From assembly GCA_001599815.1 (NCBI GenBank), contig BCIA01000005.1, positions 2,521,088 to 2,585,087 on the forward strand: a DNA stretch of 64,000 nucleotides, in the 5' to 3' direction. Below, one piece after another: positions 22,001 through 31,980 of this stretch (the stretch's first letter is position 1; the number at the start of each line of letters is the position of its first letter). The position numbers and the translations under genes are program-made. Source of the DNA: Furcasterigmium furcatum. Its lineage: Eukaryota; Ascomycota; Sordariomycetes; Glomerellales; Plectosphaerellaceae. A model generated the notes under the pieces. That model worked only from the letters and a program-made list of their open reading frames with translations. It made no database searches and had not been told where the DNA came from.

Positions 22001-22906
22001 CGATGGCCGACCCGGTATGCGCGTCCCAGTACTTAGCCCAGGCACGGAAGCATCCCAGGGAGTTGGGGTCTTCGAGAGACATCTGGCCGTTCTGCAGGAA
22101 CTTGCTCTGCATCATGCAGAACTCCGTGAGGAACAGCTCTGAACAGTAGCGCAGCTGTTTGCCGGAGCTCTTGCCTGTCCAGACGTTGTGGAGGGAGGGC
22201 AGCGCCGCCTCGAAGACCTCGAGGCCCTCCTTTCGCTGCCCCTCGACGGAAAGGCAGTCCGCCTTGAGGTAGGCAGCTTTGAGGGCGCAGACATTGGTCC
22301 ATTCCGAGACCGTGCCGGGCGTAACAGCAAGCAATTGTTCAAAGTCGACGCTGGAGGGAAGCCGGACGGCGGCCAAGCCGTACTCGTCGATGGTCCAGTG
22401 GAGCCATCCCAGGCAGACCTTTGCTTGGTAGACATCCTGGGGATGCTTGTCTTCCTGGTTGATGCACGATATGAGCTTGGGGAGCTTGTTTCCGGCATCA
22501 AGGTCGGTAGCGGTGGTGGCAGAAGTGGCGGCGGTGGAAGGTCGAGCTGCCGCGCCGGCAGACTTGGACACGGTCGAGATGGTGTGCTCGATCTCTGCGG
22601 TCAGAGCAAGGCCTACGGGCGAGGAAAGGGTCAATGCCAGCCCCTGCAGCAGTTGCGCGTGGCGGTATCACGTACACTCTCGATCCGGCGCATGTTTCCT
22701 GATCTTGCGGACAAACTCGGGGACGGCAGTCCAGTTGCCTTCGACTCGAGCGGCGTCGAGGGCCTGGATGTAGTGGGCGGCCTTGGTAGCGTCGGGCTGT
22801 GGGGGAGAGGCACAGGGTTAGAAAGAGAGCTGTACGTCATTGATGCTCGAGCGCAGTCGCTGGGGAGAAAGTCTTGAGTGTTTTCCAGGGGCGGCCAACT
22901 CACCAT
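19054..22906 (-). CDS. YPP1: TPR protein Ypp1/TTC7 family, PI4-kinase adaptor (1209 aa)
   Basis: Four exons in reading order: 22906..22904 (the ATG alone), 22796..22676, 22612..19725, 19671..19054; total 3630 bp, frame intact. Introns have GTGAGT..CCACAG (107 bp), GTACGT..CCGTAG (63 bp) and GTAGGA..TCGCAG (53 bp) ends. The protein begins MPDATKAAHYIQALDAARVE and ends with TPR units (AEFESALTHFPNHPSAIVG; PEAWFALARAHEESG). A Ser/Arg-rich disordered linker (RKLSSQKRGRSESGKR) splits the N- and C-terminal helical repeat halves, as usual for fungal Ypp1. Family role: with Efr3 it recruits Stt4 PI4-kinase to the plasma membrane and supports endocytosis. The start-codon-only coding exon is inferred from phase and the lack of another start. 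Confidence 0.87.
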
Positions 22907-23776
22907 ACTGCAGATGCGAACGGCGAAGCGCCCAGCCTAGAGATGGGAGGAGAGGAGAGTGATGGACGCCGTTGGACTACTACCTAGGAGACCGGTCCTC
23001 GAGATGGCAGCATGATCAGTGCAGAGGTCGGGCGGTGTCGCGGGGGAGGGCGATCACAATTGACCGACTGGGGAGTTGAGGCTCAAGCAACAGATTTCCT
23101 TGTTTGGGGGAGATGCGGATCGGTGCTCTCAGGAGGCGGAGCGGGCACGTTGCTGTCATCAGCAATCCGACGCGGTCCATTGAAACACGGGCCGCTAGAG
23201 GTCGGCGGCGGGGCCCTGTGCCGCTGTAGGGACCACTAACCTCACCGCCTACGGGTGCCGGGCTTTGCGGCCCTCAACCAATTTGGGGAGCCCCCAGGCT
23301 ACCCTGTTTGGGCAGGGTCTTAAGGGGGCCCGTTATTCGGCAAACGGGACCAAGCTTCTGGGAGTCCTTGCATCTTGCATCCTCCCACAACGCGGCGACA
23401 GGGGTAGCTCTTCCAGCGTAACCACGATAGGTTGCCCCCCGACCCATCGCAATTTGCTCGACGAAATAGGGCCTTGCTGGGCATGCCAGCCTGGGTAAAG
23501 AGCACCGCCAGAGATGACCGGAGCCTCGTAGGATCTTTCTTAGAGTGGCACCGCCGCTGGTGAACAAGCCAAAGTTCCCTGTCATCATGGGACCAACAAG
23601 CAGCACACGACCCCTTCATCGTGGGGGGTCCCTCTTGTCTGTTTCGTCTGTCCCTTTTCCTTTTTCTTCTTCTCGTTCTTCTTCTTCCTATCTCTTAAGC
23701 TGGCAGGAGAAGTCCAGCCTGGCATCGTCTACGAAGGAGTCGAGCTTCGGAAGGGACGGACGGAACTGGAAGCACA
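22907..23776. other. Divergent promoter region
   Basis: 870 bp between the divergent YPP1 and HTH-protein starts. No gene supported. The last ~100 bp before 23777 are a CT-rich tract (ttcttcttctcgttcttctt), expected leader sequence. Confidence 0.5.
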
Positions 23777-24497
23777 ATGGATGCCGGAATCTTTTACTAT
23801 ACCCTGGATGACCAGACGGCTGTGCCGCACACAACAACATCCGACAAACCTCAGTCCGCGTGGGAGAGGAGAGGAGGCAACCCGCCCTTCAGGATGCAGG
23901 TTATCCGTCGGCGGCGGTGCGACAAGCGAAGACGAAGATACCAGCACTCGGAGAAGATCGAGGTCCTCACCTGGCTCGAGGAGTTCCGCGTGCCCCGACG
24001 GCCCTTCGACAGCCGCTTCCTCCGCGAGGAAGACGATATCGACGACCCCAACTTCCGTCGGCCCACGGTGATCGAGGCGGCCAAGTACTTCGACATTCCC
24101 AGAGAGTCCATCATGAACTGGAGGAAACAGAGGGCACGCCTGCTGCCCTCGACGCCCGTCACGTTGACCCCGCCGGACACGCCGTCCCTGACGGTGGCAT
24201 CCCTGTAAGTGCCGGCGGCTCCGATATCAGGATGCGGGCCTCGCTAACCGAGCAACGAGTAGGCTGAACGAGGAAAGAAGCGTGTCTGCGCAGGCCGCGA
24301 ATGAAGAATACGAGCGCACACGGCGGTTTCTCAGCATCACGTCTCTGATTGAACCGCCCAGCCCTGCATCTTCGACCGGCATGTCCGTGCTGCCTTCTCC
24401 CGAGCCAACACCATCGCCGAACATCCAGTCGCAAGATCCAAGAGGCAACTTGCCTCGTCTCGCCATCGGCACAACATGGGAGGCATACACCCGGTAG
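23777..24497 (+). CDS. Small putative helix-turn-helix protein (220 aa)
   Basis: Exons 23777..24204 and 24263..24497; the 58-bp intron (GTAAGT..GAGTAG, with CTAAC) splits a Leu codon and frame is kept. Basic stretch VIRRRRCDKRRRRYQHS is followed by a helical region EKIEVLTWLEEFRVPRR and then VIEAAKYFDIPRESIMNWRKQ, which reads as a helix-turn-helix (CENP-B/psq- or homeodomain-like) with a recognition helix ending WRKQRARLL. The C-terminal half is Pro/Ser rich and low complexity. A nuclear DNA-binding role is inferred from this pattern only; I do not recognise the gene. Divergent from YPP1. Confidence 0.65.
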
Positions 24498-25050
24498 CCA
24501 TATTGCAGTGCTTCGGGGAAAGAAAAGCTGGAAAGGGAGCGGTGACCGCCTGTGTGAGAGCGATATTTGCGGAGGAAGGTCAGAGAAAAGGGCACCGAGA
24601 TGGCGAGATACCCGCCCATGTTACGGAAGATTTGGACATGAAGTGTCCGCGGAGGGGGCGTAATGAGATAGAAGAAGGCCTGGGAGGTGGTGTTTTGACG
24701 TACGGCTGTACTACACCACGCGAATGCTGCATCAGGGATGCATCAGTGCTCTGGCGATAGATAGGAGATGACCTCCATCAGCCACCATAATAGTAATAAT
24801 GAAGTTCCACCAAGCGGGAATGTTGATGCAGTGAAGTCGAGAGTATGGGGGGCTGCAGGTGCATTGAGATGGATGCAGGTAGAGAGAAAGGTGGACCTGT
24901 TGGCTTATGTAATGCAATTGGCCAATCAGACAGGGGCGTCGTCAGAATTTCATCGACCCTGCATTTTTGGTCTAGACGAACTTGAAGAACATGAATTTTT
25001 GCTTACACGGGACTGTAATACCTCTACAGAGCTATTCTCGCCAGCGCAGC
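24498..25050. other. Intergenic region, 0.55 kb
   Basis: Same-strand spacer before RIX1. No gene or repeat supported. Confidence 0.5.
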
Positions 25051-27380
25051 ATGTCTCCTCCTCCGGATCTTCGCGTGCTATGCCGACGCTTGACGTCGAC
25101 CCCCCATAGCCAACTCCCTCACTCGATCCCATCTCTCGTCAACCTTGTCCTTCGGTGCAAAGATGTTCTCTCATCGCCCCAAGATCCAAAGGCCAAGACC
25201 GATACTCCCGTACTGGTTCATACGCTGAAGACCATCATCACGAAACTTCTCGAGGGAAAGAACGCAGCACAACGCTTCACTGGCGCCGTCTTGGCCAAGG
25301 CCGTCATTGACGTTGGCGGGTGGGAGTGTTTGCGCGAGTCTGGGCCCTGGGCTCGTTTGCTGCTGGCGATCATCCAGGTAGGTTCAAGTTGAAAAGTCGG
25401 TGGTGAGATCAAGTATCTGACCGGGCACAGAAAAACAACCCCTACGCAGTCAAGGAGCTGTGCGTCGTTGCCCTCGTCAGGATATTCACCCTGGCCAACG
25501 AGTATCAGACACTCACCCGCGAAATCGCAACACCTAACCTTGGCGCTTTCTTCGGAGCCTGCCTGCCGCTCATCAAGCCGCCTCCATCAGGCCAACGGCT
25601 AAAGACTCCCCCTTCAGTGGTTGAGACGATCCTGAGCGCCTTTGCTACTCTCCAGCCGCTGTATCCCGCGACCTGCCGCCCCTTCAACGGAGGGATCAGG
25701 ACAGCCATCAGGCCCTTCCTCGCGCCTACGTCGTCCGATGACGGCGTGGTCCCCAGGTCTCTGCAGCGCGCCAGCAGGCGCCTGTCTATCTCCATCCACT
25801 TCACAACGGCCGGCAAGACTGGTTCTAGTGACGACTGGACAAAGCAAGCCACCGAGCTGCTGACCGACTTCCATGGATCCGCAGACCAGGTCTTCCGGGC
25901 TGTGCATGAGAGCTGGGAGCCTCTGATCCCCCGCACAAAATCAGAAGTCAGCTTTGATGCGCCTCCTCAGGTCAACGACGTGGTTGATGGCCTTCCCGGC
26001 TGGAAGGGCGTGCGAGCCGGTGGCGAGAGGCTCGTGGGCCTGCTTCACTTCGTGGCCGACATGCTCCGCTACCCGACCAAGACGCCCGTCAGCATCCCCG
26101 TTGGCTCGCTGATGGAGGTCGTGCACAGGGTTGCCCAGATCAGCAAGCCGTCCAAGTCCCAAACTTGGGAGCAGGCGCTCGAGACGCGTCCAGCCGTGGG
26201 CAGGGAAGAGAAGGAAGAGCTCTGGAGCTTCATGCCGAGCATTCATATCGCCGCCCTGGATCTCCTCCACGTTCTCTACAGGCGGCTCCAGCAGAACGCC
26301 CTCTCCCTCGTCCCCGAGAGCCTGGACAGCATCCTCCTCGTCCTCAAATCCGGCATCGATAGCCCCCGCGTCCGAACGGCCACGTACGCCCTCATGAGCA
26401 CCATCGTCTCCATCTCCGGCCCCGGACTGTCAAAGTCTGCCACTGACGCTATGGGCGTCGCCATGCTCGCGTGCTGCCGCGACCTCCAGCAAGACGCCGG
26501 CTACCTCGCCGACGCAAAGCCCCAGGCCGGCGCCACCGGCGCAGATGCCAAGAAGAACGGCATGACCGCCAACGCAGACCTCTTTCTCCCCAAGAAGCAG
26601 GGCGACGGCGAGACGAAGCCGACCCAGCACGGCGTGCTGTCACGGGAGCACCGCGCAGCAGCCGAGGCGCTCCTGGCGGGCTTGCTCACGCACCTCCCGC
26701 AGCGGCAGCTCAAGCCCGGCATCCGCGGGCTCCTCGACCAGACGGCGATCCTGGCGCAGAGCCGGGACGCGATGCTCGCCAGTGTGCTGAACCCGTACGT
26801 CAACGAGGCCGGCAAGTCGTACCCGAGCATCCTGCCGCACCTGTCGCGCCGGTTTCCATACGACCAGGGCGTGGAGGTGTTGCGGTCGAATATCCGGGCT
26901 TCGGTACCGGCTTCGGCGGATGATCTGCGGCTGGCTGCTGGGTTCGAGGAGATGGATGATGAAGAGGACGAGGAGGTTTCTGCCGAGATTGTAGTCGCGT
27001 TGGAAGATGACGGAGATCACGACATGGACGGTGCAGGGAAGATTGGCGCCGATGCGTCTCATGGAGCCGAGGCGGACACCATCGTCGTTGCGGAGACAGC
27101 CGACGACGCACCGCCGAAGGCGCAGCACGAAGGACCATTCATTCCCCGCCAGGAGTCGTCGATTGAGGTCGTCAACGGCTCGACGACGGCGCAGAAGCGC
27201 AAGCTTGAGGACGGGGTTGAGACCACGCCGCCGCTGAAAAAGCAGGAGACGGAGACGAAGACGCCCATTGTCCCGGTTGTCGTGGACACCTCGGCCGCCG
27301 GCGGCGACAGCAGCGACGATGAGAGCGTGCATCTGAACATGGACCTAGACGACCTCGAGGACGACGAGGACGATGAGTGA
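25051..27380 (+). CDS. RIX1: Pre-rRNA processing protein Rix1 (758 aa)
   Basis: Exons 25051..25377 and 25431..27380, phase-0 53-bp intron (GTAGGT..GGCACAG). N-terminal Rix1/PELP1 helical-repeat domain: LRVLCRRLTSTPHSQLPHSI, VLVHTLKTIITKLLEGKNAAQR, GWECLRESGPWARLLLAIIQ, NNPYAVKELCVVALVRIFTL. Armadillo-like helices continue to about residue 620. The tail is acidic (DDEEDEEVSAEI, DDLEDDEDDE) with a nuclear-type basic patch (QKRKLED). Family role: Rix1-Ipi1-Ipi3 complex with the AAA protein Rea1, acting on ITS2 processing and pre-60S export in the nucleoplasm. Converges with the WW protein, 395 bp between stops. Confidence 0.88.
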
Positions 27381-27775
27381 AGAGAGAAGATCAGATTTGG
27401 GTAGAGCTGCTCGGATCCGTACAGAATCATCGATGATACCCCGTTCTAATATCACGGATGTGGCCCGCCCAGAGATCTAGGCTTTGTATGTGATATGATT
27501 CCCTGCTACCTGCGCGGGACTTCTCTGGGGTTGGTTTCCAGGCTTCTTGTATGAAATTATGTACTCGATGTCGTGAGACGATAGCCAATCCGGAGTGAGC
27601 CGCCCGCACTGTATAGTACACTGGCAAAATCCAGCTGATGACAGCCAGGGTTGCCGCTCTGATCCATTCCCGGTCCGTATCCTGTGATTGTGACCTCTTA
27701 ACGCCCCCAAAAAATAAGAGAAGAAAATGGAAGATGCGTCGCCGGCAGATCCAGAATGTAGCAGCGATGCCACTC
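27381..27775. other. Convergent 3' spacer
   Basis: Between RIX1 and WW-protein stops; AT-richer than the flanks, no gene seen. Confidence 0.5.
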
Positions 27776-28654
27776 CTAGTCTCTCAGCCAGGCCCGCCTC
27801 TTCTCCTCCTTCCTGGCTTTCCTCTTCTCCTTGAAATGCTTCAGCTCCGATTTGCTGATCTTCTTCCCCGAGCGCTCGGCCTTGAGGCTGCGCCCGTCGT
27901 GGGCGTTGGCGGCAGCGTCGACGTCGAAGAAGGCGTTCATCTGGCGGTGGCTCTTGGCAGCGTCGCTGTGGCGGTCGGGGTCGTCGCCCGGACGCTGGAA
28001 CTGGCCAGTGAAGCGATTGAAGGTGGCGGTCGCGGCTTCGGGCTGGCCGATGCTGGCGAGATAGGCGGCCGAGGTCGAGGCAGGCTCGTCATTCTCCTCC
28101 GCGTCGCCTTTGGCGTACCATGCGTTCGGGTCATAGTCACCATGAATGGCGGGGTTGTAGCCGCCTGCCGCGGGGCGGGAGGATGTGGGGAGGGGAGGTG
28201 GCTCGGAGGCTGCCGCAACAGGCGCGGTGGTCCCCGGGGCGCCGGACTGTGATGTAGAGGCTGCTGCGGAGGTGTTTCGAGGGTTCTCCCAGGTCGTGGC
28301 GTTCGTGAAACGGTTGTGGAAAAAATAGGCCTGGTGGGTGGTGTCCCAGTGGAAGTCCCAGCCGTCGTCGCCTTCGGCCGCGGCACCTGGAGGAGGGCCG
28401 TTAGGCAAAGGGGGTGCCTCGTTTGGAAGCGGAGGAGCGTCGTCTGTCGCGCTCGGGGACGATGAGCTGGAGGCCTCGCCGGACTCGGCAGGGGAGGCGC
28501 TGCCTTCTACGGGCTTTGATTCTGAGGGATCTGCCCGTGTCGTCTCTTCGGCAGTCTTTGTATCACTGGTCTCTGATGCCTGTCGTTCCTCTGTTTCCGG
28601 CCTGGACACTTGCGCGGCAGGCTCGTCGAGGCCGGAGGGCTTTTCAGAAGACAT
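27776..28654 (-). CDS. WW domain protein (292 aa)
   Basis: Single exon, ATG 28654. Residues 1-95 are low complexity (Glu/Ser/Pro) with two PPLPN motifs (DDAPPLPNEAPPLPNGPPP). One WW domain follows at about residues 97-126: GWDFHWDTTHQAYFFHN then FTNATTWENPR, with both signature Trp and the final Pro. A motif YDPNAWY and FNRFTGQFQ follow, and the C-terminus is highly basic and helical (KHFKEKRKARKEEKRRAWLRD). The layout suggests a nuclear RNA-processing or transcription-linked WW protein, but no specific orthologue is recognised. Its own PPLP motifs could bind its own or another WW domain (inference). Confidence 0.85.
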   Translation of the reverse strand: MSSEKPSGLDEPAAQVSRPETEERQASETSDTKTAEETTRADPSESKPVEGSASPAESGEASSSSSPSATDDAPPLPNEAPPLPNGPPPGAAAEGDDGWDFHWDTTHQAYFFHNRFTNATTWENPRNTSAAASTSQSGAPGTTAPVAAASEPPPLPTSSRPAAGGYNPAIHGDYDPNAWYAKGDAEENDEPASTSAAYLASIGQPEAATATFNRFTGQFQRPGDDPDRHSDAAKSHRQMNAFFDVDAAANAHDGRSLKAERSGKKISKSELKHFKEKRKARKEEKRRAWLRD

Positions 28655-29387
28655 CGTGTAGTCGTTTCGTGCAGGTGAAAGAATGCGCCGGATCGATCAC
28701 CTGTTCGAGGGAGGTGTTCTTCTAGGAAAGAGCTTCATGATCAGCTTGGGTTGCGGAGGTTCGAGCAATTGCGAGCGAGTGTGGTTACTACTCTAGAGCC
28801 GAGCGTGGTGTGTTGGCGTTGCCTGCCTACGTCGAGTACTCAGTGGTGGATGCGAGCGTGGTGGTTCAAAGTCGAAGAAAATGGATTCGAGGGACGGGTG
28901 GATGCAGGGACTGGACGTCATTGTACCGTGCGCAAAACGTGCATGAGACGACGTCTAGCACGGTGTCCATTCTATGATTTGGTCGAACTTTGGACGGGAC
29001 TCGGGATGAAAACGAAACCTCATGGAAACAACATGACAAGCTTCAACACGTCCAGATGGATGACATCCGGTCTCTTCCCGGTGATGCCCTTGGCATCACA
29101 TTGATTCATCGCAGTTTGAGCGAGCCGTGATCTTCAGGTCTGGCCAACGCAATGCTTCTGCACGCCTCAAGCCTGGACCCTGGCTCATGCATGCGTTCGC
29201 AGTCAGCCCGTCAAGAGCAGGCAGAACAGGTCTGCTGCTGGCGCTAGAGAGACCTCTTGCTGCTATCTTTGGAACCCAGCCTGAGGTGGGCCGACGACAG
29301 TGCCATTTCGGTGCACGAACCATCACCTCACGATGAGGTGTCGCTCGTTTCTGTCCTTCACAGCGATGAACACTCTGCCAGAGAACC
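28655..29387. other. Divergent promoter region
   Basis: 733 bp between the WW-protein gene (-) and the GH16 gene (+). No gene supported. Confidence 0.5.
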
Positions 29388-30575
29388 ATGATCATCCATG
29401 GCTATCCTCGCAGTCTACTCTGCTTTGCTTCATTTGCGGCCTTGTCCGTCTCGGCGGATGGCTATCCCGCCATCGACGACGGAGACTGCGACTGCTTCCT
29501 CACCGATGGCTCCAATGAAGCCTACTTCACGAGCCACATGTTCTTCGACTTCCGAAGCCTGTCACAGCACGCCGGCGTTCCGTCTCTCATTGACAACGTG
29601 AACAACACCGCCTCCGCGCAGGTTACGAGCGACTACTTCTCGTCTGACGAGTGGACGGGCCAGTGGACCATACAGGCATGGAATAACTCCGAGACCAGGG
29701 GCAGGGAGGGCTCTGATGCCACCGTCCTCCTCGTCAACTCGCCCAGCAATATCTACATCGAGGCCAACAATGACGGCGACAACACCGAATCGTCAGCGTC
29801 CGACACGTACCTGACAATGCGCACAGCCCGCCTGGACTCATTCCAGTCGGCTGCAGAGATGGAATCTGCCTCTGGATCCTACCACTTCCTCTCGGTCCGC
29901 ATGTATGCTCGCACAATTGGCAGCGCCGGCGCATGTACGGCCATGTTCACGTACCGCGACGGCGTGACGGAGCTCGCCGATGTTCAGGAGGCGGACGTTG
30001 AGTTTCTCACTGCTGGGCCGCGGAATCGCGTCCACTACACGAACCAGCCATCGTTCACGGTTGAGGGCGACGAGGTAGAGGATGCCACTTTTGCCGAGTC
30101 GCTGCCCCGCGGACTGGAGTTCGGCGACTGGGCTGTTCACCGGATGGACTGGACGCCGGGGTACACGACCTGGTTTGTTGACGGGGAGGAGGTGAGGAGG
30201 AGCAACGTCCAGGTGCCCCGGGATCCTAGCAGGGTGCTGTTCAACGCCTGGAGCGACGGTGGGAGCTGGACAGGTGAGATGGAGGAGGATGGCCAGGCGT
30301 TTTTGCACATTCAGTGGATCGAGATGGTCTACAACTCGACCGAGCCGCAGCATGATGAGAGAAGAAGGTCAAGGAGCGCCGAGGGAACGGGGCTCTTCAG
30401 CAAGCTGCTCAAGAAACGGGACAGCAAGCAATGTAATGTGGTCTGTAGCATCGATGAGGCAGACGAGGTTGGCGGTGCAGTGAAGCTGAGTAGGGCTGCA
30501 CGGTTGGCCGAGGCCGGTAGCACCATGCTCATGGCGCCCTTTTTGGTGGCTTTGGCATTGGCATTGTGTCTGTAG
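29388..30575 (+). CDS. GPI-anchored glycoside hydrolase family 16 protein (395 aa)
   Basis: Single exon. Signal peptide about residues 1-23 (LLCFASFAALSVSA). GH16 catalytic signature ExDxE is intact as E201-A-D203-V-E205 in DVQEADVEFLTAGP, followed by HRMDWTPGYTTWFVDGEEV, the usual GH16 strand pair. The C-terminus carries a cleavable hydrophobic tail (MLMAPFLVALALALCL) after small residues (AGS), predicting a GPI anchor at the cell surface. Related fungal enzymes act on beta-1,3/1,4-glucans or as Crh-like chitin-glucan transglycosylases. The N-terminal C-DC-F pattern (DCDCFLTDG) resembles fungal GH16 proteins of unknown substrate, so exact activity is open. Confidence 0.87.
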   Translation: MIIHGYPRSLLCFASFAALSVSADGYPAIDDGDCDCFLTDGSNEAYFTSHMFFDFRSLSQHAGVPSLIDNVNNTASAQVTSDYFSSDEWTGQWTIQAWNNSETRGREGSDATVLLVNSPSNIYIEANNDGDNTESSASDTYLTMRTARLDSFQSAAEMESASGSYHFLSVRMYARTIGSAGACTAMFTYRDGVTELADVQEADVEFLTAGPRNRVHYTNQPSFTVEGDEVEDATFAESLPRGLEFGDWAVHRMDWTPGYTTWFVDGEEVRRSNVQVPRDPSRVLFNAWSDGGSWTGEMEEDGQAFLHIQWIEMVYNSTEPQHDERRRSRSAEGTGLFSKLLKKRDSKQCNVVCSIDEADEVGGAVKLSRAARLAEAGSTMLMAPFLVALALALCL

Positions 30576-30942
30576 AATATAACTCGGTCGAGCCAAGGGA
30601 AATGCCGAGACGGAGACAGATAATGGATCGTGAGGCAATCTCGTCAGCACCAAGTTACCGGCGGTTTGCGGGTCGGGTAGTAGTTCAATAAGGTTAACTC
30701 GGCCGCCGAGAATCAGCTGCAAATTCAGGGGATCATCCGCTGGGACCGAAAATATGGGACCAATCAAGTGCCGAAAAGTCACCATGGGTCTGCCCGTACC
30801 TCTGTGGTGAGGTCCACGACTGGACCCCTGACAGACGGAGCTCAACAATCGTGAAATCAGAAAACCCTCCAGTCCTCGTCACCTCTTCAACACCAGCACC
30901 TCCCCGACGGTTTCTGCGCGCAACGTCCCGCCAACCATCACA
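30576..30942. other. Same-strand spacer
   Basis: 367 bp between the GH16 gene and PHS1; no gene seen, C/A-rich just before the ATG. Confidence 0.5.
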
Positions 30943-31729
30943 ATGGCCGACACAGCATCCGCGCCGGCCCAGCCGCAACCGCGCCAGGTCCTGACCGCTA
31001 AAAAGGCGTACCTCATCGCCTACAACTTCATCTCGGCCCTCGCCTGGCTTGTCGTCCTCGGCCGCACCGTCGCCATCTACCTGGGTAAAGGCCCTGCCTT
31101 TGTGCCCCTCGGCGTCGCCGACTGGACGCGATGGACGCAGTCCTTCGCAGCGATGGAAATTCTCCACGCCATCTTCGGTGCGCCTCGAGCTCAAGATACC
31201 CCCTTATTCTGTGCACAGCAAGACTAACACTCCCCCACCAGGCGTCGTCCGGGCCCCGATCTCGACAACCTTCATCCAAGTCCTCAGCCGCTATGCCCTT
31301 GTATGGGGCGTCGTCTTCAACTTCCCGTGGCTCGCCCAGAGCCCCGTCTATACCTCCATGCTGCTCGCGTGGAGCATCACCGAGGTCATCCGCTACTCGT
31401 ACTTCGCCATCACCCTGAGCGGGTACCAGCCCAAGCCGCTCGTGCTGCTGCGGTATAACACGTTCTTCGTGCTCTACCCCATTGGCATCCTGAGCGAGTG
31501 CTTCATGGTGTACTACGCTGCTGAGCCGTTGAAGCAGTTTGGCGAGGTGTTCCCCTATATCAGCTACATTGTCCTGGCGGTCTATGTTCCCGGTGAGTTC
31601 CTCTCGGACCCGCAGACAGGACTGCTTCTGACGTTTCCAGGATCCTATATCTTGTATACCCACATGATGAGGCAGCGTCGGAAGGTCATGAAGACCCTAC
31701 GGGCTGATGATGCCGCCAAGACCAAGTAA
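30943..31729 (+). CDS. PHS1: Very-long-chain 3-hydroxyacyl-CoA dehydratase Phs1/HACD (224 aa)
   Basis: Exons 30943..31177, 31242..31592, 31641..31729. Introns: 64 bp (GTGCGC..CACCAG) and 48 bp (GTGAGT..TTCCAG). Third step of VLCFA elongation in the ER membrane, dehydrating 3-hydroxyacyl-CoA. Six or so TM segments; catalytic pair seen in RYNTFFVLYPIGILSE as Tyr157 and Glu164, with the same 7-residue spacing as the yeast pair. The C-terminus YTHMMRQRRKVMK matches the family end. Intron 2 is a multiple of three and has no stop codon, so retention would add 16 residues in the last loop; the family pattern (VYVPGSYILYTHM) favours removal. Confidence 0.92.
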
Positions 31730-31980
31730 AGCTGTGTTCGACATGGGCAGAGATGCTCCTGGTCTCTCCGCCAGAGGCTCTCTCGATATGTCTAAGTATG
31801 ACAAAGGTACGAGAACATGTAAGATCCGGCATTGGTATTGGCCGTCGGAGTAATGACCTGAAAACTCGGTGTAGTTGCGGCAAAAGGATTCAGATATGGC
31901 GGGCATATCTCGGGTATCGGATCTAGAGCCGCTTAGACTTAAAAGGCATGCCTAGAATGCAGTAATCATGATAGAACCCA

